This document shows, in pieces, positions 42,524 to 50,704 of a stretch of DNA of 64,000 bases. Numbering within the stretch: position 1 is the first letter of the stretch; each line of letters starts with the position of its first letter. Position numbers and translations under genes: made by a program. The DNA is taken from contig JAIEDA010000030.1 of NCBI GenBank assembly GCA_029068165.1, positions 62,001 through 126,000 on the forward strand, written 5' to 3'. The notes beneath the pieces were generated by a model. That model did not search any database and was not told the origin of the DNA. It worked only from the letters and a program-made list of their open reading frames with translations. Source of the DNA: Clostridia bacterium (lineage in GTDB: Bacteria > Bacillota > Clostridia > Christensenellales > UBA3700).

Positions 42524-42553
42524 AAAAAGAGTGTTTTTGCAAACACTCTTTTT
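42524..42553. terminator. Bidirectional terminator, rpsI and the MmcQ/YjbR gene
   Basis: A perfect 13-bp stem (42524-42536 with 42541-42553) with TTGC loop. A and T tracts on the two sides serve both strands. Confidence 0.9.
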
Positions 42554-42579
42554 GATAACTTTTGAATAATCTTTGTCGA

Positions 42580-42993
42580 TTATCTCTTGCTGAACTGCGG
42601 AGCTCTTCTTGCTTTCTTGAGACCGTATTTCTTTCTTTCTTTTGCTCTCGGATCTCTCGTGAGGTAGCCAGCTTTCTTCAAAGCCGCTTTGGTTTCGCCG
42701 TCGGCAAGTACCAACGCTCTTGAAATACCGTGCCTGATTGCGCCCGCTTGTCCCGTGAAGCCGCCGCCTTGTACGTTTACGATAACGTCGTATTTAGACG
42801 TGCTCTCCGTCAATTCCAAAGGCTGACGAACGATGAGTTTGAGAGTGTCAAGTCCGAAGTATTCGTCGATACTTCTTTTATTGATGGTAATAACGCCGCT
42901 ACCGTCGGGGATAAGTCTTACTCTTGCGATAGCTTTCTTTCTTCTTCCGGTTCCCCAGAATTGAACTTTCTTCTTAGTCTTTTTCGCTGCCAT
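42580..42993 (-). CDS. rpsI: 30S ribosomal protein S9
   Basis: 137 residues. [16 protein letters not shown] at the N-terminus, a middle [22 protein letters not shown], and the conserved C-terminal [25 protein letters not shown] that reaches the P-site tRNA. It lies 13 bp after rplM in the usual rplM-rpsI order. Normal family length; the start ATG is preceded by AGGAGCG. Confidence 0.98.
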   Translation of the reverse strand: MAAKKTKKKVQFWGTGRRKKAIARVRLIPDGSGVITINKRSIDEYFGLDTLKLIVRQPLELTESTSKYDVIVNVQGGGFTGQAGAIRHGISRALVLADGETKAALKKAGYLTRDPRAKERKKYGLKKARRAPQFSKR

Positions 42994-43006
42994 TTCTTAT
43001 ACGCTC

Positions 43007-43441
43007 CTAGTTGAATTTTAATTCTTTGGGCTGTTGCGCCTCGTGGTTGTGTTCAGCGCCGGCATAGCAACGCAATTTTGTAAGTTGCTTTCTTCCGAGA
43101 GAATTCTTGGGAAGCATACCTTTTACGGCAAGCATTACGGCTCTCTCAGGCTTTTCAGCCATCAACTTTTTGTACTGAACTTCTTTAAGTCCGCCAATAT
43201 AGCCGGTGTGGTGGATATGATATTTGTTTTCCAACTTTTTACCGGTCAAACGAACTTTTGCGCAATTTATCACGATTACGTGATCTCCACAGTCTACGTT
43301 TGGCGTGTAAGTAGGCTTATTTTTACCTCTAAGGACGTTTGCAACGTTGCTGGCAAGTCTACCCAAAATCAAGTCGGTTGCGTCGACTACGTGCCATTGC
43401 GGTTTAATATCCTCAGGTTTTGCCATATATGTTTTATTCAC
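43007..43441 (-). CDS. rplM: 50S ribosomal protein L13
   Basis: 144 residues. Typical segments are WHVVDATDLILGRLASNVANVLRGK, YTPNVDCGDHVIVINC and GMLPKNSLGRKQLTKLRCYAGAEHNH near the end. I use the GTG start at 43441, because GGAGGG lies 8 bp upstream and the extra MNKTY matches usual L13 N-termini; ATG 43426 is the alternative. It is the first gene of the rplM-rpsI operon. The 165-bp region upstream may hold the operon's autoregulatory leader, but I see no recognisable L13 site. Confidence 0.98.
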   Translation of the reverse strand: MNKTYMAKPEDIKPQWHVVDATDLILGRLASNVANVLRGKNKPTYTPNVDCGDHVIVINCAKVRLTGKKLENKYHIHHTGYIGGLKEVQYKKLMAEKPERAVMLAVKGMLPKNSLGRKQLTKLRCYAGAEHNHEAQQPKELKFN

Positions 43442-43605
43442 GGATAAAACCCTCCATAGTAATTAGTAATGTTGTCAAATATTTAAGTATCTCCGAGGGG
43501 CTAGTTCATTGATACGATATTCTTGCCTAAACATTTTAATAAAAATAGGTATAAAAGTCAAATAAATTCAGCAGTTTTTTATAAAATTTGTTCAAAACGC
43601 CTGCG

Positions 43606-44634
43606 TTAGTTCATATAAATAAAGTCTTTAGCCACTATCCAAGCAAAGTAACCCGCGTATAATACGAGCATAGTAATGCCGCCCGCGCGTTTTAACTTCT
43701 TGTCTTTGGTAAAGAAAATGCACGCGAAAAGAACTACCATAGTCAAAATAGCCATCAGGTTGTCGAGCATAAATCCGGTTATCCAATTTACGTCGTAAGC
43801 AATCGGAGCAATCAACGACGACGTGCCGAGTACGAACAAAATATTGAAGATATTGCTTCCGACTATATTACCGATAGCAAGGTCGGCTTCGCCTTTTTTA
43901 GCGGCTGATAGAGAAGTGACGAGCTCGGGAAGCGAGGTGCCGAACGCAACGATAGTAAGACCTATCAGGCTTTCCGACATACCTAGACCGCTTGCAATCG
44001 TTCTTGCGCCGTTGACCACGGCTTGCGAGCCGAGAATGACGAGCGCGATACCTACTGCGAGTTTGCCAACCATTTTGGCGATAGCAACGCTTTTTTTCTC
44101 GTCGCTTTTTTCATCTTTTTCTCCTTGTTCTTTTTCAGCGTCTTCAAGAGAAGGCATAGCGTTTTTGTTCTTTTTGGAAAGTATGATAAGATACGCGAAG
44201 AATATAATAAAAAGCAGCCACAGTATCAAGCCGTCTATCCAACCGATTTTGTTGCCGATCACGCCCATAACCATTAGCGCGGCTGTCGTCACGGTGACGA
44301 AAGGTATCTCTATATACAACGTGTTTTTTTGGATTGCGAGCGGAGTAACGGTTGCGCAAAGACCTAGAATAAGCAACACGTTCATAATGTTTGAGCCGAG
44401 AATATTGCCGATTGCAATGCCCGAACTTTGGTTTACCGCCGACGTAATACTGATTGCAGCCTCAGGCGCGCTTGTTCCGAAAGCGACTATCGTCAAGCCT
44501 ATGACTATTTGAGGAATACCGAATTTTCTAGCTATCAACGAAGCTCCGTCCACGAACCAATCCGCGCCCTTTATCAGCATTACGAAGCCCACAATCAGCA
44601 AAGAAGCCTGAGCCGCGATAGACCAAAATTCCAT
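43606..44634 (-). CDS. Calcium/sodium antiporter (CaCA family, YrbG-like)
   Basis: 342 residues with about ten membrane spans. The two alpha-repeats show the family signature twice: GLTIVAFGTSAPEAAISI...GNILGSNIMN and GLTIVAFGTSLPELVTSL...GNIVGSNIFN. The Glu in each (PEA, PEL) binds the cation. A charged cytosolic loop (KKNKNAMPSLEDAEKEQGE) separates the halves. It should exchange Ca2+ for Na+ or H+ at the cytoplasmic membrane. ATG 44634 is chosen because GGAGGT lies just upstream; a TTG at 44646 would overlap that site. Monocistronic, with a promoter at 44664-44693. Confidence 0.93.
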   Translation of the reverse strand: MEFWSIAAQASLLIVGFVMLIKGADWFVDGASLIARKFGIPQIVIGLTIVAFGTSAPEAAISITSAVNQSSGIAIGNILGSNIMNVLLILGLCATVTPLAIQKNTLYIEIPFVTVTTAALMVMGVIGNKIGWIDGLILWLLFIIFFAYLIILSKKNKNAMPSLEDAEKEQGEKDEKSDEKKSVAIAKMVGKLAVGIALVILGSQAVVNGARTIASGLGMSESLIGLTIVAFGTSLPELVTSLSAAKKGEADLAIGNIVGSNIFNILFVLGTSSLIAPIAYDVNWITGFMLDNLMAILTMVVLFACIFFTKDKKLKRAGGITMLVLYAGYFAWIVAKDFIYMN

Positions 44635-44663
44635 ATATACCTCCAAAGCTTGTTACATCTAAT

Positions 44664-44693
44664 ATTTTATGATAAATCTATATATTATCTCAA
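44664..44693 (-). promoter_or_regulatory. Promoter of the antiporter gene
   Basis: Minus strand: TTGAGA (44693-44688), 18-bp spacer, TAAAAT (44669-44664). The gap from here to the rubrerythrin terminator (44694-44931) holds no supported gene. Confidence 0.55.
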
Positions 44694-44931
44694 CGATATT
44701 TTAATGCAAATGCCGCAATTATTATGTATTTTAAACATTTATTATGTAGAATTTACAAGATTTGGAAAATTTGTTTCATTCGAGTTTGACTTATATCCGT
44801 TTACTGTCGACGTAATCTAGATAAATCGAGCGGCGCAAAGTCAGGACTTCGATTGAAAGGACGGGCATAGAAAGTAAGAAGTATTAGACAAAAACGTAGA
44901 CGTTGTTATCAAAGTCAAGCGTAAGCGGAAT

Positions 44932-44966
44932 AAAAAACGACGGGCGGAAGATATTTCCGTCCCGTC
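44932..44966 (-). terminator. Terminator of the perR-rbr operon
   Basis: CGACGGG (44938-44944) pairs with CCCGTCG (44960-44966), with further CGGAA/TTCCG pairing inside. The A tract at 44932-44937 gives the U tract of the minus-strand transcript. Confidence 0.85.
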
Positions 44967-44986
44967 GCGATATTTGGCGTTGGTTA

Positions 44987-45523
44987 TTACTTGAAGTACT
45001 TCTCGTAGAGTCCCTTAAATCCGCAACCGTGTCTTGCCTCGTCCTTAGCCATTTCGTGAACGGTGTCGTGCACGTCGTCGTAGCCGAGTTGTTTAGCGAG
45101 CTTTGCAAGTTCGAGCTTTCCAGCGCAAGCGCCGCTTTCCGCTTCCATACGCATTTTTACGTTTTTAGCGGTGGAGTCGGTGAGTACGTTGCCAAGTAGC
45201 TCGGCAAATTTAGCCGCGTGCTCAGCCTCTTCAAAAGCGTATCTCTTGAAAGCTTCCGCTACGTCGGGGTAGCCCTCTCTATCGGCTTGTCTTGACATTG
45301 CGAGGTACATTCCTACCTCGGAACATTCGCCGTTGAAGTTGTCGATAAGTCCAGCTATTACCTTCTTGTCGTAGTTCTTTGCCGAACCTACTATATGTTC
45401 GCAAGCCCAAGAGATTTCGTCTTTGATTTCCTTAAAAGTCTTTGCGTTGCAAACAGGGCACGCCTCGGGCGCGCTGTCGCCTTCGTGCACGTAACCGCAC
45501 ACAGTACATACGTATTTTGCCAT
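44987..45523 (-). CDS. rbr: Rubrerythrin with N-terminal rubredoxin domain (reverse rubrerythrin)
   Basis: 178 residues. A rubredoxin iron site C6-x2-C9...C22-x2-C25 is at the N-terminus, followed by a ferritin-like four-helix domain with E/H ligands ([44 protein letters not shown]). The domain order, rubredoxin first, is that of the reverse rubrerythrins of clostridia, which reduce H2O2 with NADH-derived electrons. Cytoplasmic. GGAGGTAACTA precedes the ATG. It lies 37 bp after perR on the same strand, so the two form an oxidative-stress operon. This marks the host as an anaerobe. Confidence 0.95.
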   Translation of the reverse strand: MAKYVCTVCGYVHEGDSAPEACPVCNAKTFKEIKDEISWACEHIVGSAKNYDKKVIAGLIDNFNGECSEVGMYLAMSRQADREGYPDVAEAFKRYAFEEAEHAAKFAELLGNVLTDSTAKNVKMRMEAESGACAGKLELAKLAKQLGYDDVHDTVHEMAKDEARHGCGFKGLYEKYFK

Positions 45524-45560
45524 AAATAGTTACCTCCAAAAAATGTTTATATAGTTATCT

Positions 45561-45947
45561 TTATTTATCGTTTTTATTCTTGCAATCTTCGCAAACGTTA
45601 TAAAAGCTTAGTCCATAGCTTGAAAAGTCGCGGTCGTCGCAGTATTTTGCAAGCAAGTTTTTCATATCCTCGGGATAGGGCATATCCACGATTTTTTTGC
45701 ACTTAGAGCAAATAATATGGCAGTGAGTGTCAAGCTCAACGTCATAGTGTTCCTTTTCGCCGCAACCTACGACGCGACCCAAAATTCCTTGCCTTTCAAA
45801 ATACGCTAAGTTGCGATAAACCGTTGCAAGCGAAATGTTGGGGATAGTTTTGCGACATTCCTCATATACCACGTCAGCCGTAGGATGACATCTCATATTT
45901 TGCACGACTTCAAGCACCGCTTGGCGTCTAGACGAATACTTCTCCAT
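45561..45947 (-). CDS. perR: Fur-family regulator, PerR-like
   Basis: 129 residues from ATG 45947. A winged helix (HPTADVVYEECRKTIPNISLATVYRNL) is followed by a dimerisation domain with HCHIICSKCKKIV and NVCEDCKNKN, the two CxxC pairs that bind structural zinc. The PerR assignment rests on linkage with rubrerythrin and on a Per-like box upstream. The frame is open to TTG 45986, but that codon coincides with the -35 hexamer, so ATG 45947 is preferred. It has no clear ribosome binding site and would be almost leaderless from the predicted promoter. It probably represses itself and rbr until peroxide oxidises it. Confidence 0.88.
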   Translation of the reverse strand: MEKYSSRRQAVLEVVQNMRCHPTADVVYEECRKTIPNISLATVYRNLAYFERQGILGRVVGCGEKEHYDVELDTHCHIICSKCKKIVDMPYPEDMKNLLAKYCDDRDFSSYGLSFYNVCEDCKNKNDK

Positions 45948-45957
45948 ATTTAAAGAT

Positions 45958-45986
45958 AATATAGCACGGATTAAAAGCGTTGTCAA
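45958..45986 (-). promoter_or_regulatory. Promoter of perR-rbr
   Basis: Minus strand: TTGACA (45986-45981), 17-bp spacer, TATATT (45963-45958). Transcription would start about 4 bases before the perR ATG. Confidence 0.7.
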
Positions 45987-45999
45987 TCAATTTTATAAA

Positions 46000-46019
46000 A
46001 TAATAATGATTACTATTAT
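46000..46019. promoter_or_regulatory. Per/Fur-type operator
   Basis: A near-perfect palindrome, ATAATAATGATTACTATTAT, resembling the PerR box, just upstream of the perR -35 hexamer. The sequence from here to 46225 shows no gene. Confidence 0.7.
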
Positions 46020-46225
46020 CGTTTAGCTTTTATATTAGTCAGCGGTTGGAACCGTCTTTCTTCGGCTATATTCAAAAACGGCTCAAGCTTTTTGCAATAA
46101 CGCTCTTGTCAAATGGTAAAGAGTATGGCTTCGTCATTCCGTTTGGCGGAAAGATAGGCGGTCGGTAGACGAAAAAGACGGTTTTAATTGACTGTACGTC
46201 TTTGCCTAGAACGTAATAAAAACGC

Positions 46226-46254
46226 TTGACAAGGTCAAAATTATATTGTAAGAT
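46226..46254 (+). promoter_or_regulatory. Promoter of the copper ATPase gene with overlapping palindrome
   Basis: TTGACA (46226-46231), 17-bp spacer, TAAGAT (46249-46254). The -35 hexamer is part of the 13-bp palindrome TTGACAAGGTCAA (46226-46238), a possible repressor site. Confidence 0.65.
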
Positions 46255-46288
46255 AAAGAAAACCCAGTAAAAAAGTAGGGATTGAAAA

Positions 46289-48802
46289 ATGACGGAGAAA
46301 CTCAAATTCAATATAGAGGGTATGACCTGTGTAGTATGCTCGGGGACGTGCCAAAAGGAAATAGCCAAACTCGAAGGAGTACTCACTTGCAACGTCAATT
46401 TTGCAAGCGGCGTAGCTTTGGTCGAATACGACGGCGAAAAGGTTGGCGAAAAGGAAATTTACTCCGCAGTCGACAAGGCGGGTTACAAGGCGGTTGCGGG
46501 AGAAAAGCAAGAGAAGAAAAGCGGCGCGGTAAGAGTATGGGTTATGCTTGCGCTCGCTATAGTTTTGCTTGCGTACGCTATGCTGAGTATGTTGGGCGTA
46601 AAATATCCGTCGGCGATTTCGCCGGACGATAGTCCGATAGTCTTTACCGTTATACAGCTTATACTTTGCGTACCCGTAATGATTATGGGCGGTAAGTTTT
46701 ACGTAAGAGGATTTAAGAACTTATTCAAGGCGAAACCCAATATGGACAGTCTTGTTGCGGTGAGCACTACGACGGCTTTTATCTATAGTTTCGTCAATTT
46801 TATATTGATATGTACGGGCGATACGCACAAGGTTCACAGCCTGTATTTCGAGAGCGTTGCGGTGATAATAGCGATAATTACGTTGGGCAAGTTTTTGGAG
46901 AGCAAGTCATTGAAAAAGACGGGCGACGCGATAAGGCAGTTGACTTTGCTTACACCCGCGTTCGCGACGGTGCTGCGCGACGGCGAATGGGTAAAGGTCG
47001 ACAGCGGCGAAGTCAAAAAAGGCGATACCGTGCTTGTCAAAGCTGGCGAGAGTTTTTGCTGCGACGGAATAATAATCGACGGCGAGAGCAACGTCAACGA
47101 GAGTATGCTCACGGGCGAGAGTATGCCTGTCGACAAGAGCGTGGGCGAGAAAGTGTTTGGCGGAACTGTCAACGGCAACGGAATACTGCAATTTAAGGCG
47201 GAGGGCGTCGGTGAAGAAACCAAGCTGTCAAAGATAATCAAGCTCGTTGAGGACGCGCAAAACTCCAAAGCGCCTATCGCAAGAATCGCCGACAAAGTGT
47301 CGGGAGTTTTCGTGCCGATAGTCATTGCAATAGCGTTGCTGACGGGAATTATATGGTGGGCGACCAACGGAATTACGCTTGCCGTAAAGATATTCGTAAG
47401 CGTGTTGGTGATAGCCTGTCCGTGCGCGTTGGGACTTGCGACTCCTACAGCAATAATTACCGGAATAGGAAGAGGCGCAAAGGGCGGAATACTGTTCAAA
47501 AACGCCGAGAGCTTAGAAAGGCTGGGAAGCGTAGATACTATCGTATTTGACAAGACGGGTACGATTACTAAAGGCGCGCCTACGCTTACCGATAAGTACT
47601 TGCTTGGCGACGAGCAGGAAATCCTTTCGCTCGTGGCTGCGGTCGAAAGCGTGAGCGAGCATCCCATTGCCAAGGCGATCACTAGCGCGTTGCCTGCGGG
47701 AGATTTGAAAGCCGAAGTCAAAGTCTTGTCGGGATACGGACTCGAGGGCAACGTCGACGGCAAGATTGTGCTTTGCGGCAACAGGGCGCTTATGGAGAAA
47801 AGAGGAGTATCGGTCAAGGACGTAATCGCTAAGGCCGACGGATTTTCTCAAGAGGGCAAGAGCATAATAATCGTTGCAATCGACGGCAAGGCGGCGGGCG
47901 TGTTGGCGGTTGCGGACACTCTCAAGGAGGACAGCGCAAGCTCGATAGAGCAGCTGAAAAAACTCGGCTTGCGGTTGGTTTTGCTGAGCGGCGACAATAA
48001 CAAAGTCGCAACGGCTATCGCTAAAAGCGTGGGGATTGACGAAGTTATCTCCGACGTGCTGCCCGAACAAAAGAGCGAGGTTGTCGACAGGCTGATAGGA
48101 GAGGGACGGAAAGTCGCGATGGTCGGCGACGGTATAAACGACGCTCCCGCGCTTGCAAAAGCCAACGTTGGAATAGCTATGGGCAGCGGTAGCGATATAG
48201 CTATAGAAAGCGGTCAGGTCGTAATAGTCGGCGGTCAAATATCGGGCGTAGTCAGGGCTGTCAAACTCGCAAAAGCTACTATGCGCAATATCAAAGAGAA
48301 CTTGTTTTGGGCGTTTATCTACAACGTGATAGGCATACCGATTGCGTGCGGAATACTGTATCCCATCAACGGCTATACTATGAGTCCTATGCTCGGAGGT
48401 TTGGCAATGAGTCTTTCTTCCGTGTCGGTAGTGGCGAACGCTTTGAGATTGAACTTCTTCAAGTTTGAAAGAAATAAAAAGGAAGTTCAATCGCCTATTG
48501 CGGCGGGCGATACGCTTAGCGAAAGCATAAGCGAGAAAGCGGAAAACAATATTAAGGAAAACAAAGAATACGAAAATATTTTGAAAAAGGAGAATACTAT
48601 TATGCAAATCAAAGTTAAAGGAATGATGTGCTCGCACTGCGAGGGTAGAGTAAACAAGGCGGTAGGTTCGCTCGCGGGAGTGACTTCCGTAAACGCAAGC
48701 AGCGCAAACGAAACCGTCGAAGTATCGTTTGACGAAAGTAAAGTTACGCTTGCGCAAATCAAAGAGGCTATCGTTGAGCAAGGTTACGAAGTAGTCGACT
48801 GA
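46289..48802 (+). CDS. copA: Copper-exporting P1B-type ATPase with heavy-metal domains at both ends
   Basis: 837 residues. An N-terminal heavy-metal domain has GMTCVVC (C14, C17). About eight membrane spans follow, with the CPC motif C377-P-C379. D421-KTGT is phosphorylated, HPIAKAI is the nucleotide His motif and GDGINDAP is the hinge. After the last span and an acidic linker (~735-770) there is a second heavy-metal domain with GMMCSHC (C781, C784). It pumps Cu+ out of the cell. A C-terminal metal domain is unusual. It begins at an internal ATG with its own AAAGGAG, so it looks like a copZ gene fused to copA. No CsoR/CopY gene is adjacent. Confidence 0.95.
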   Translation: MTEKLKFNIEGMTCVVCSGTCQKEIAKLEGVLTCNVNFASGVALVEYDGEKVGEKEIYSAVDKAGYKAVAGEKQEKKSGAVRVWVMLALAIVLLAYAMLSMLGVKYPSAISPDDSPIVFTVIQLILCVPVMIMGGKFYVRGFKNLFKAKPNMDSLVAVSTTTAFIYSFVNFILICTGDTHKVHSLYFESVAVIIAIITLGKFLESKSLKKTGDAIRQLTLLTPAFATVLRDGEWVKVDSGEVKKGDTVLVKAGESFCCDGIIIDGESNVNESMLTGESMPVDKSVGEKVFGGTVNGNGILQFKAEGVGEETKLSKIIKLVEDAQNSKAPIARIADKVSGVFVPIVIAIALLTGIIWWATNGITLAVKIFVSVLVIACPCALGLATPTAIITGIGRGAKGGILFKNAESLERLGSVDTIVFDKTGTITKGAPTLTDKYLLGDEQEILSLVAAVESVSEHPIAKAITSALPAGDLKAEVKVLSGYGLEGNVDGKIVLCGNRALMEKRGVSVKDVIAKADGFSQEGKSIIIVAIDGKAAGVLAVADTLKEDSASSIEQLKKLGLRLVLLSGDNNKVATAIAKSVGIDEVISDVLPEQKSEVVDRLIGEGRKVAMVGDGINDAPALAKANVGIAMGSGSDIAIESGQVVIVGGQISGVVRAVKLAKATMRNIKENLFWAFIYNVIGIPIACGILYPINGYTMSPMLGGLAMSLSSVSVVANALRLNFFKFERNKKEVQSPIAAGDTLSESISEKAENNIKENKEYENILKKENTIMQIKVKGMMCSHCEGRVNKAVGSLAGVTSVNASSANETVEVSFDESKVTLAQIKEAIVEQGYEVVD
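48586..48604 (+). promoter_or_regulatory. Internal ribosome binding site and start inside copA (CopZ-like product)
   Basis: AAAGGAG (48586-48592) stands 9 bases before ATG 48602, in frame with copA. Translation from here would give a free 66-residue copper chaperone (MQIKVKGMMCSHCEG...). Confidence 0.5.
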
Positions 48803-48837
48803 GCGAGAGTTAAGTTGCGGCGAGATACTCTTTTCGT

Positions 48838-48866
48838 TTGACAATATAGGTTCTTTATACTAGAAT
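48838..48866 (+). promoter_or_regulatory. Promoter of the DAHP synthase gene
   Basis: TTGACA (48838-48843), 17-bp spacer, TAGAAT (48861-48866), 42 bp before the ATG. Confidence 0.7.
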
Positions 48867-48908
48867 AAAGCTATAAAACAAAACGTAAAACGCATAAGGA
48901 CTAAGGCT

Positions 48909-49937
48909 ATGTTTGAAAGAGTAAAGAAAATATTGAGCGAAGAGGAAGTCAAAGAGCAGTCGCATTTGTCAAGCGAATGTCAAAAGCTTAAAAATCAAAG
49001 AGATGAAACTGCTAAGAATATCATTGCGGGCAAAGACGGACGATTGATGCTGATTATAGGACCGTGTTCCGCCGATAATCAAGACGCCGTATGCGATTAC
49101 GTATCTAGACTTGCAAAAGTCGCGGATAAAGTAAAAGACAAAATCTTTATCGTCCCTAGGATATACACAAATAAGCCGCGTACGCGAGGCGAGGGGTACA
49201 AGGGAATACTTCACAACCCCGACCCGCACAAAAACGTTACGGATATTCTCGCGGGTATTCTTGCGATTAGAAGAATGCATATCAGAGCTATAAGCGAGAG
49301 CGGACTAAGCGCCGCCGACGAAATGCTCTATCCCGACAACTATCACTATCTAGACGACTTGCTCACTTACGTGGCAATCGGCGCAAGGTCGTCGGAAAAC
49401 CAACAGCATAGGTTGGTTGCGAGCGGAGTGGACGTGCCCGTCGGCGTCAAAAACCCTATGAACGGAAGTCTTGGCGTTACGCTCAATTCTATCTATGCGG
49501 CGCAAATTCCCAACGAGTTCAAATATCTTGATTATCAAGTAAAGACCAAGGGTAACCCTTACGCTCACGCTATACTGAGAGGAAGCGTGGACGTTTACGG
49601 CAACAACCACCAAAATTATCATTACGAAGATATTATGAAATTCAGCGAACTGTATCTTGCTCAAGGCTTGAGCAATCCTGCGGTTATTGTTGATACCAAT
49701 CATTCTAATTCGGGCAAGAACTATATCGAGCAGGTTAGAATCGCTCACGAGATAATTGGCAATATGAATTACAGCGGCGCGATAAAGCAAATCGTCAAAG
49801 GACTTTTGATTGAGTCGTATATTGAGGACGGCAGTCAAAAGATAACCGAAAACGTTTACGGTAAGTCGGTGACCGATTCCTGCCTTGGTTGGGAGAAGTC
49901 GGAGAGACTTATATACGATATTGCCGACAGGCTGTAG
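48909..49937 (+). CDS. aroF: 3-deoxy-7-phosphoheptulonate (DAHP) synthase, class I AroFGH type
   Basis: 342 residues. It condenses phosphoenolpyruvate and erythrose 4-phosphate, the first step of aromatic amino acid synthesis. Motifs are LIIGPCSADN, RIYTNKPRTRGEGYKG, the core GARSSENQQHR and VGVKNPMNGSLG, then DTNHSNSGK and SYIEDGSQ. These match the E. coli AroF/G/H type rather than the AroA-Q fused type of Bacillus. Metal ligands (Cys in GPCS, the His in DTNHSNS, and the Asp/Glu set) are present. No ACT or chorismate mutase domain. It has its own promoter; the gap to the next gene contains only AT-rich sequence with three GATATAA-like units near 50010. Confidence 0.96.
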   Translation: MFERVKKILSEEEVKEQSHLSSECQKLKNQRDETAKNIIAGKDGRLMLIIGPCSADNQDAVCDYVSRLAKVADKVKDKIFIVPRIYTNKPRTRGEGYKGILHNPDPHKNVTDILAGILAIRRMHIRAISESGLSAADEMLYPDNYHYLDDLLTYVAIGARSSENQQHRLVASGVDVPVGVKNPMNGSLGVTLNSIYAAQIPNEFKYLDYQVKTKGNPYAHAILRGSVDVYGNNHQNYHYEDIMKFSELYLAQGLSNPAVIVDTNHSNSGKNYIEQVRIAHEIIGNMNYSGAIKQIVKGLLIESYIEDGSQKITENVYGKSVTDSCLGWEKSERLIYDIADRL

Positions 49938-50098
49938 GCAACGAAATTAAGTTTTCGCAAGAGAAGAATTGATATATATTGATATATTATTAAAAATAAA
50001 AAATAAATAAGATATAAGATATAAGATAAACCTCAAGTGTCAAAAATTATAGGTGTTTCATAAGATGTATTATTCTTTGGCTTTTTTAGGAGGAACTT

Positions 50099-50701
50099 AT
50101 GATTTTAATTGACAAAACGAGCACTTACGTTTCGCCCGAGGCGGAGATTGCCGAGGACGTAGTTATTTATCCAAACAACCATATTTTAGGCAAGACCGTT
50201 ATTGAAAGCGGTTGCAAGATTATGCCAAACTGTATTATTACCGACTCAAAAATCGGCAAAAACACTACCGTCACGGCTTCGGTGATGCAAGAAGCTAGCG
50301 TAGGCGAGAATACTACGGTAGGTCCGTACGCTTATTTAAGAAAGGGCGCGAACGTCGGCAACTACTGCCGAATAGGCGATTTCGTGGAAATCAAAAACGC
50401 GACCGTAGGCGATAGAAGTAAGGCTTCGCATCTTGCGTATATAGGCGACGTGAAGATAGGCGAAGATTGCAACGTGGGCTGCGGAGTTATTTTCGTAAAT
50501 TACGACGGCAAATGCAAACATTCCAGCGAAGTAGAAAACAACTGCTTTATAGGTTCCAACTGCAACATAATCGCTCCCGTCACTTTGCGAGAGGGAAGTT
50601 ATATAGCCGCGGGTACGACTGTTACCGACGAAACTCCGACTGACAGCTTCGTAATAGGCAGGTCAAGACAAATCGTCAAAGAATCTAGAAGGAGCAAATA
50701 A
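50099..50701 (+). CDS. Stand-alone GlmU-like hexapeptide acetyltransferase domain
   Basis: 200 residues almost entirely of left-handed beta-helix hexapeptide repeats. YVSPEAEIAEDVVIYPNNHILGKT at the N-terminus and GPYAYLRKGANVGN, GDFVEIKNATVGD, KASHLAYIGD, GCGVIFVNYDGK in the middle match the C-terminal acetyltransferase half of GlmU, including the catalytic-type His in KASHL and the VNYDG loop. The uridylyltransferase half is absent. It would acetylate glucosamine 1-phosphate. glmM follows after 3 bp, in keeping with this role. AGGAGGAAC precedes the ATG. The pyrophosphorylase must be encoded elsewhere. Confidence 0.88.
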   Translation: MILIDKTSTYVSPEAEIAEDVVIYPNNHILGKTVIESGCKIMPNCIITDSKIGKNTTVTASVMQEASVGENTTVGPYAYLRKGANVGNYCRIGDFVEIKNATVGDRSKASHLAYIGDVKIGEDCNVGCGVIFVNYDGKCKHSSEVENNCFIGSNCNIIAPVTLREGSYIAAGTTVTDETPTDSFVIGRSRQIVKESRRSK

Positions 50702-50704
50702 ACT

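Noticed and set aside
44647..44931. Possible small RNA or gene in the antiporter-rubrerythrin gap
   Set aside because: Apart from one promoter and one terminator for the flanking genes, no start signal, stem or coding frame stands out.
47513..48844. 443-codon minus-strand frame over the copper ATPase gene
   Set aside because: Antisense shadow of unmistakable P-type ATPase motifs; no ribosome binding site or domain.
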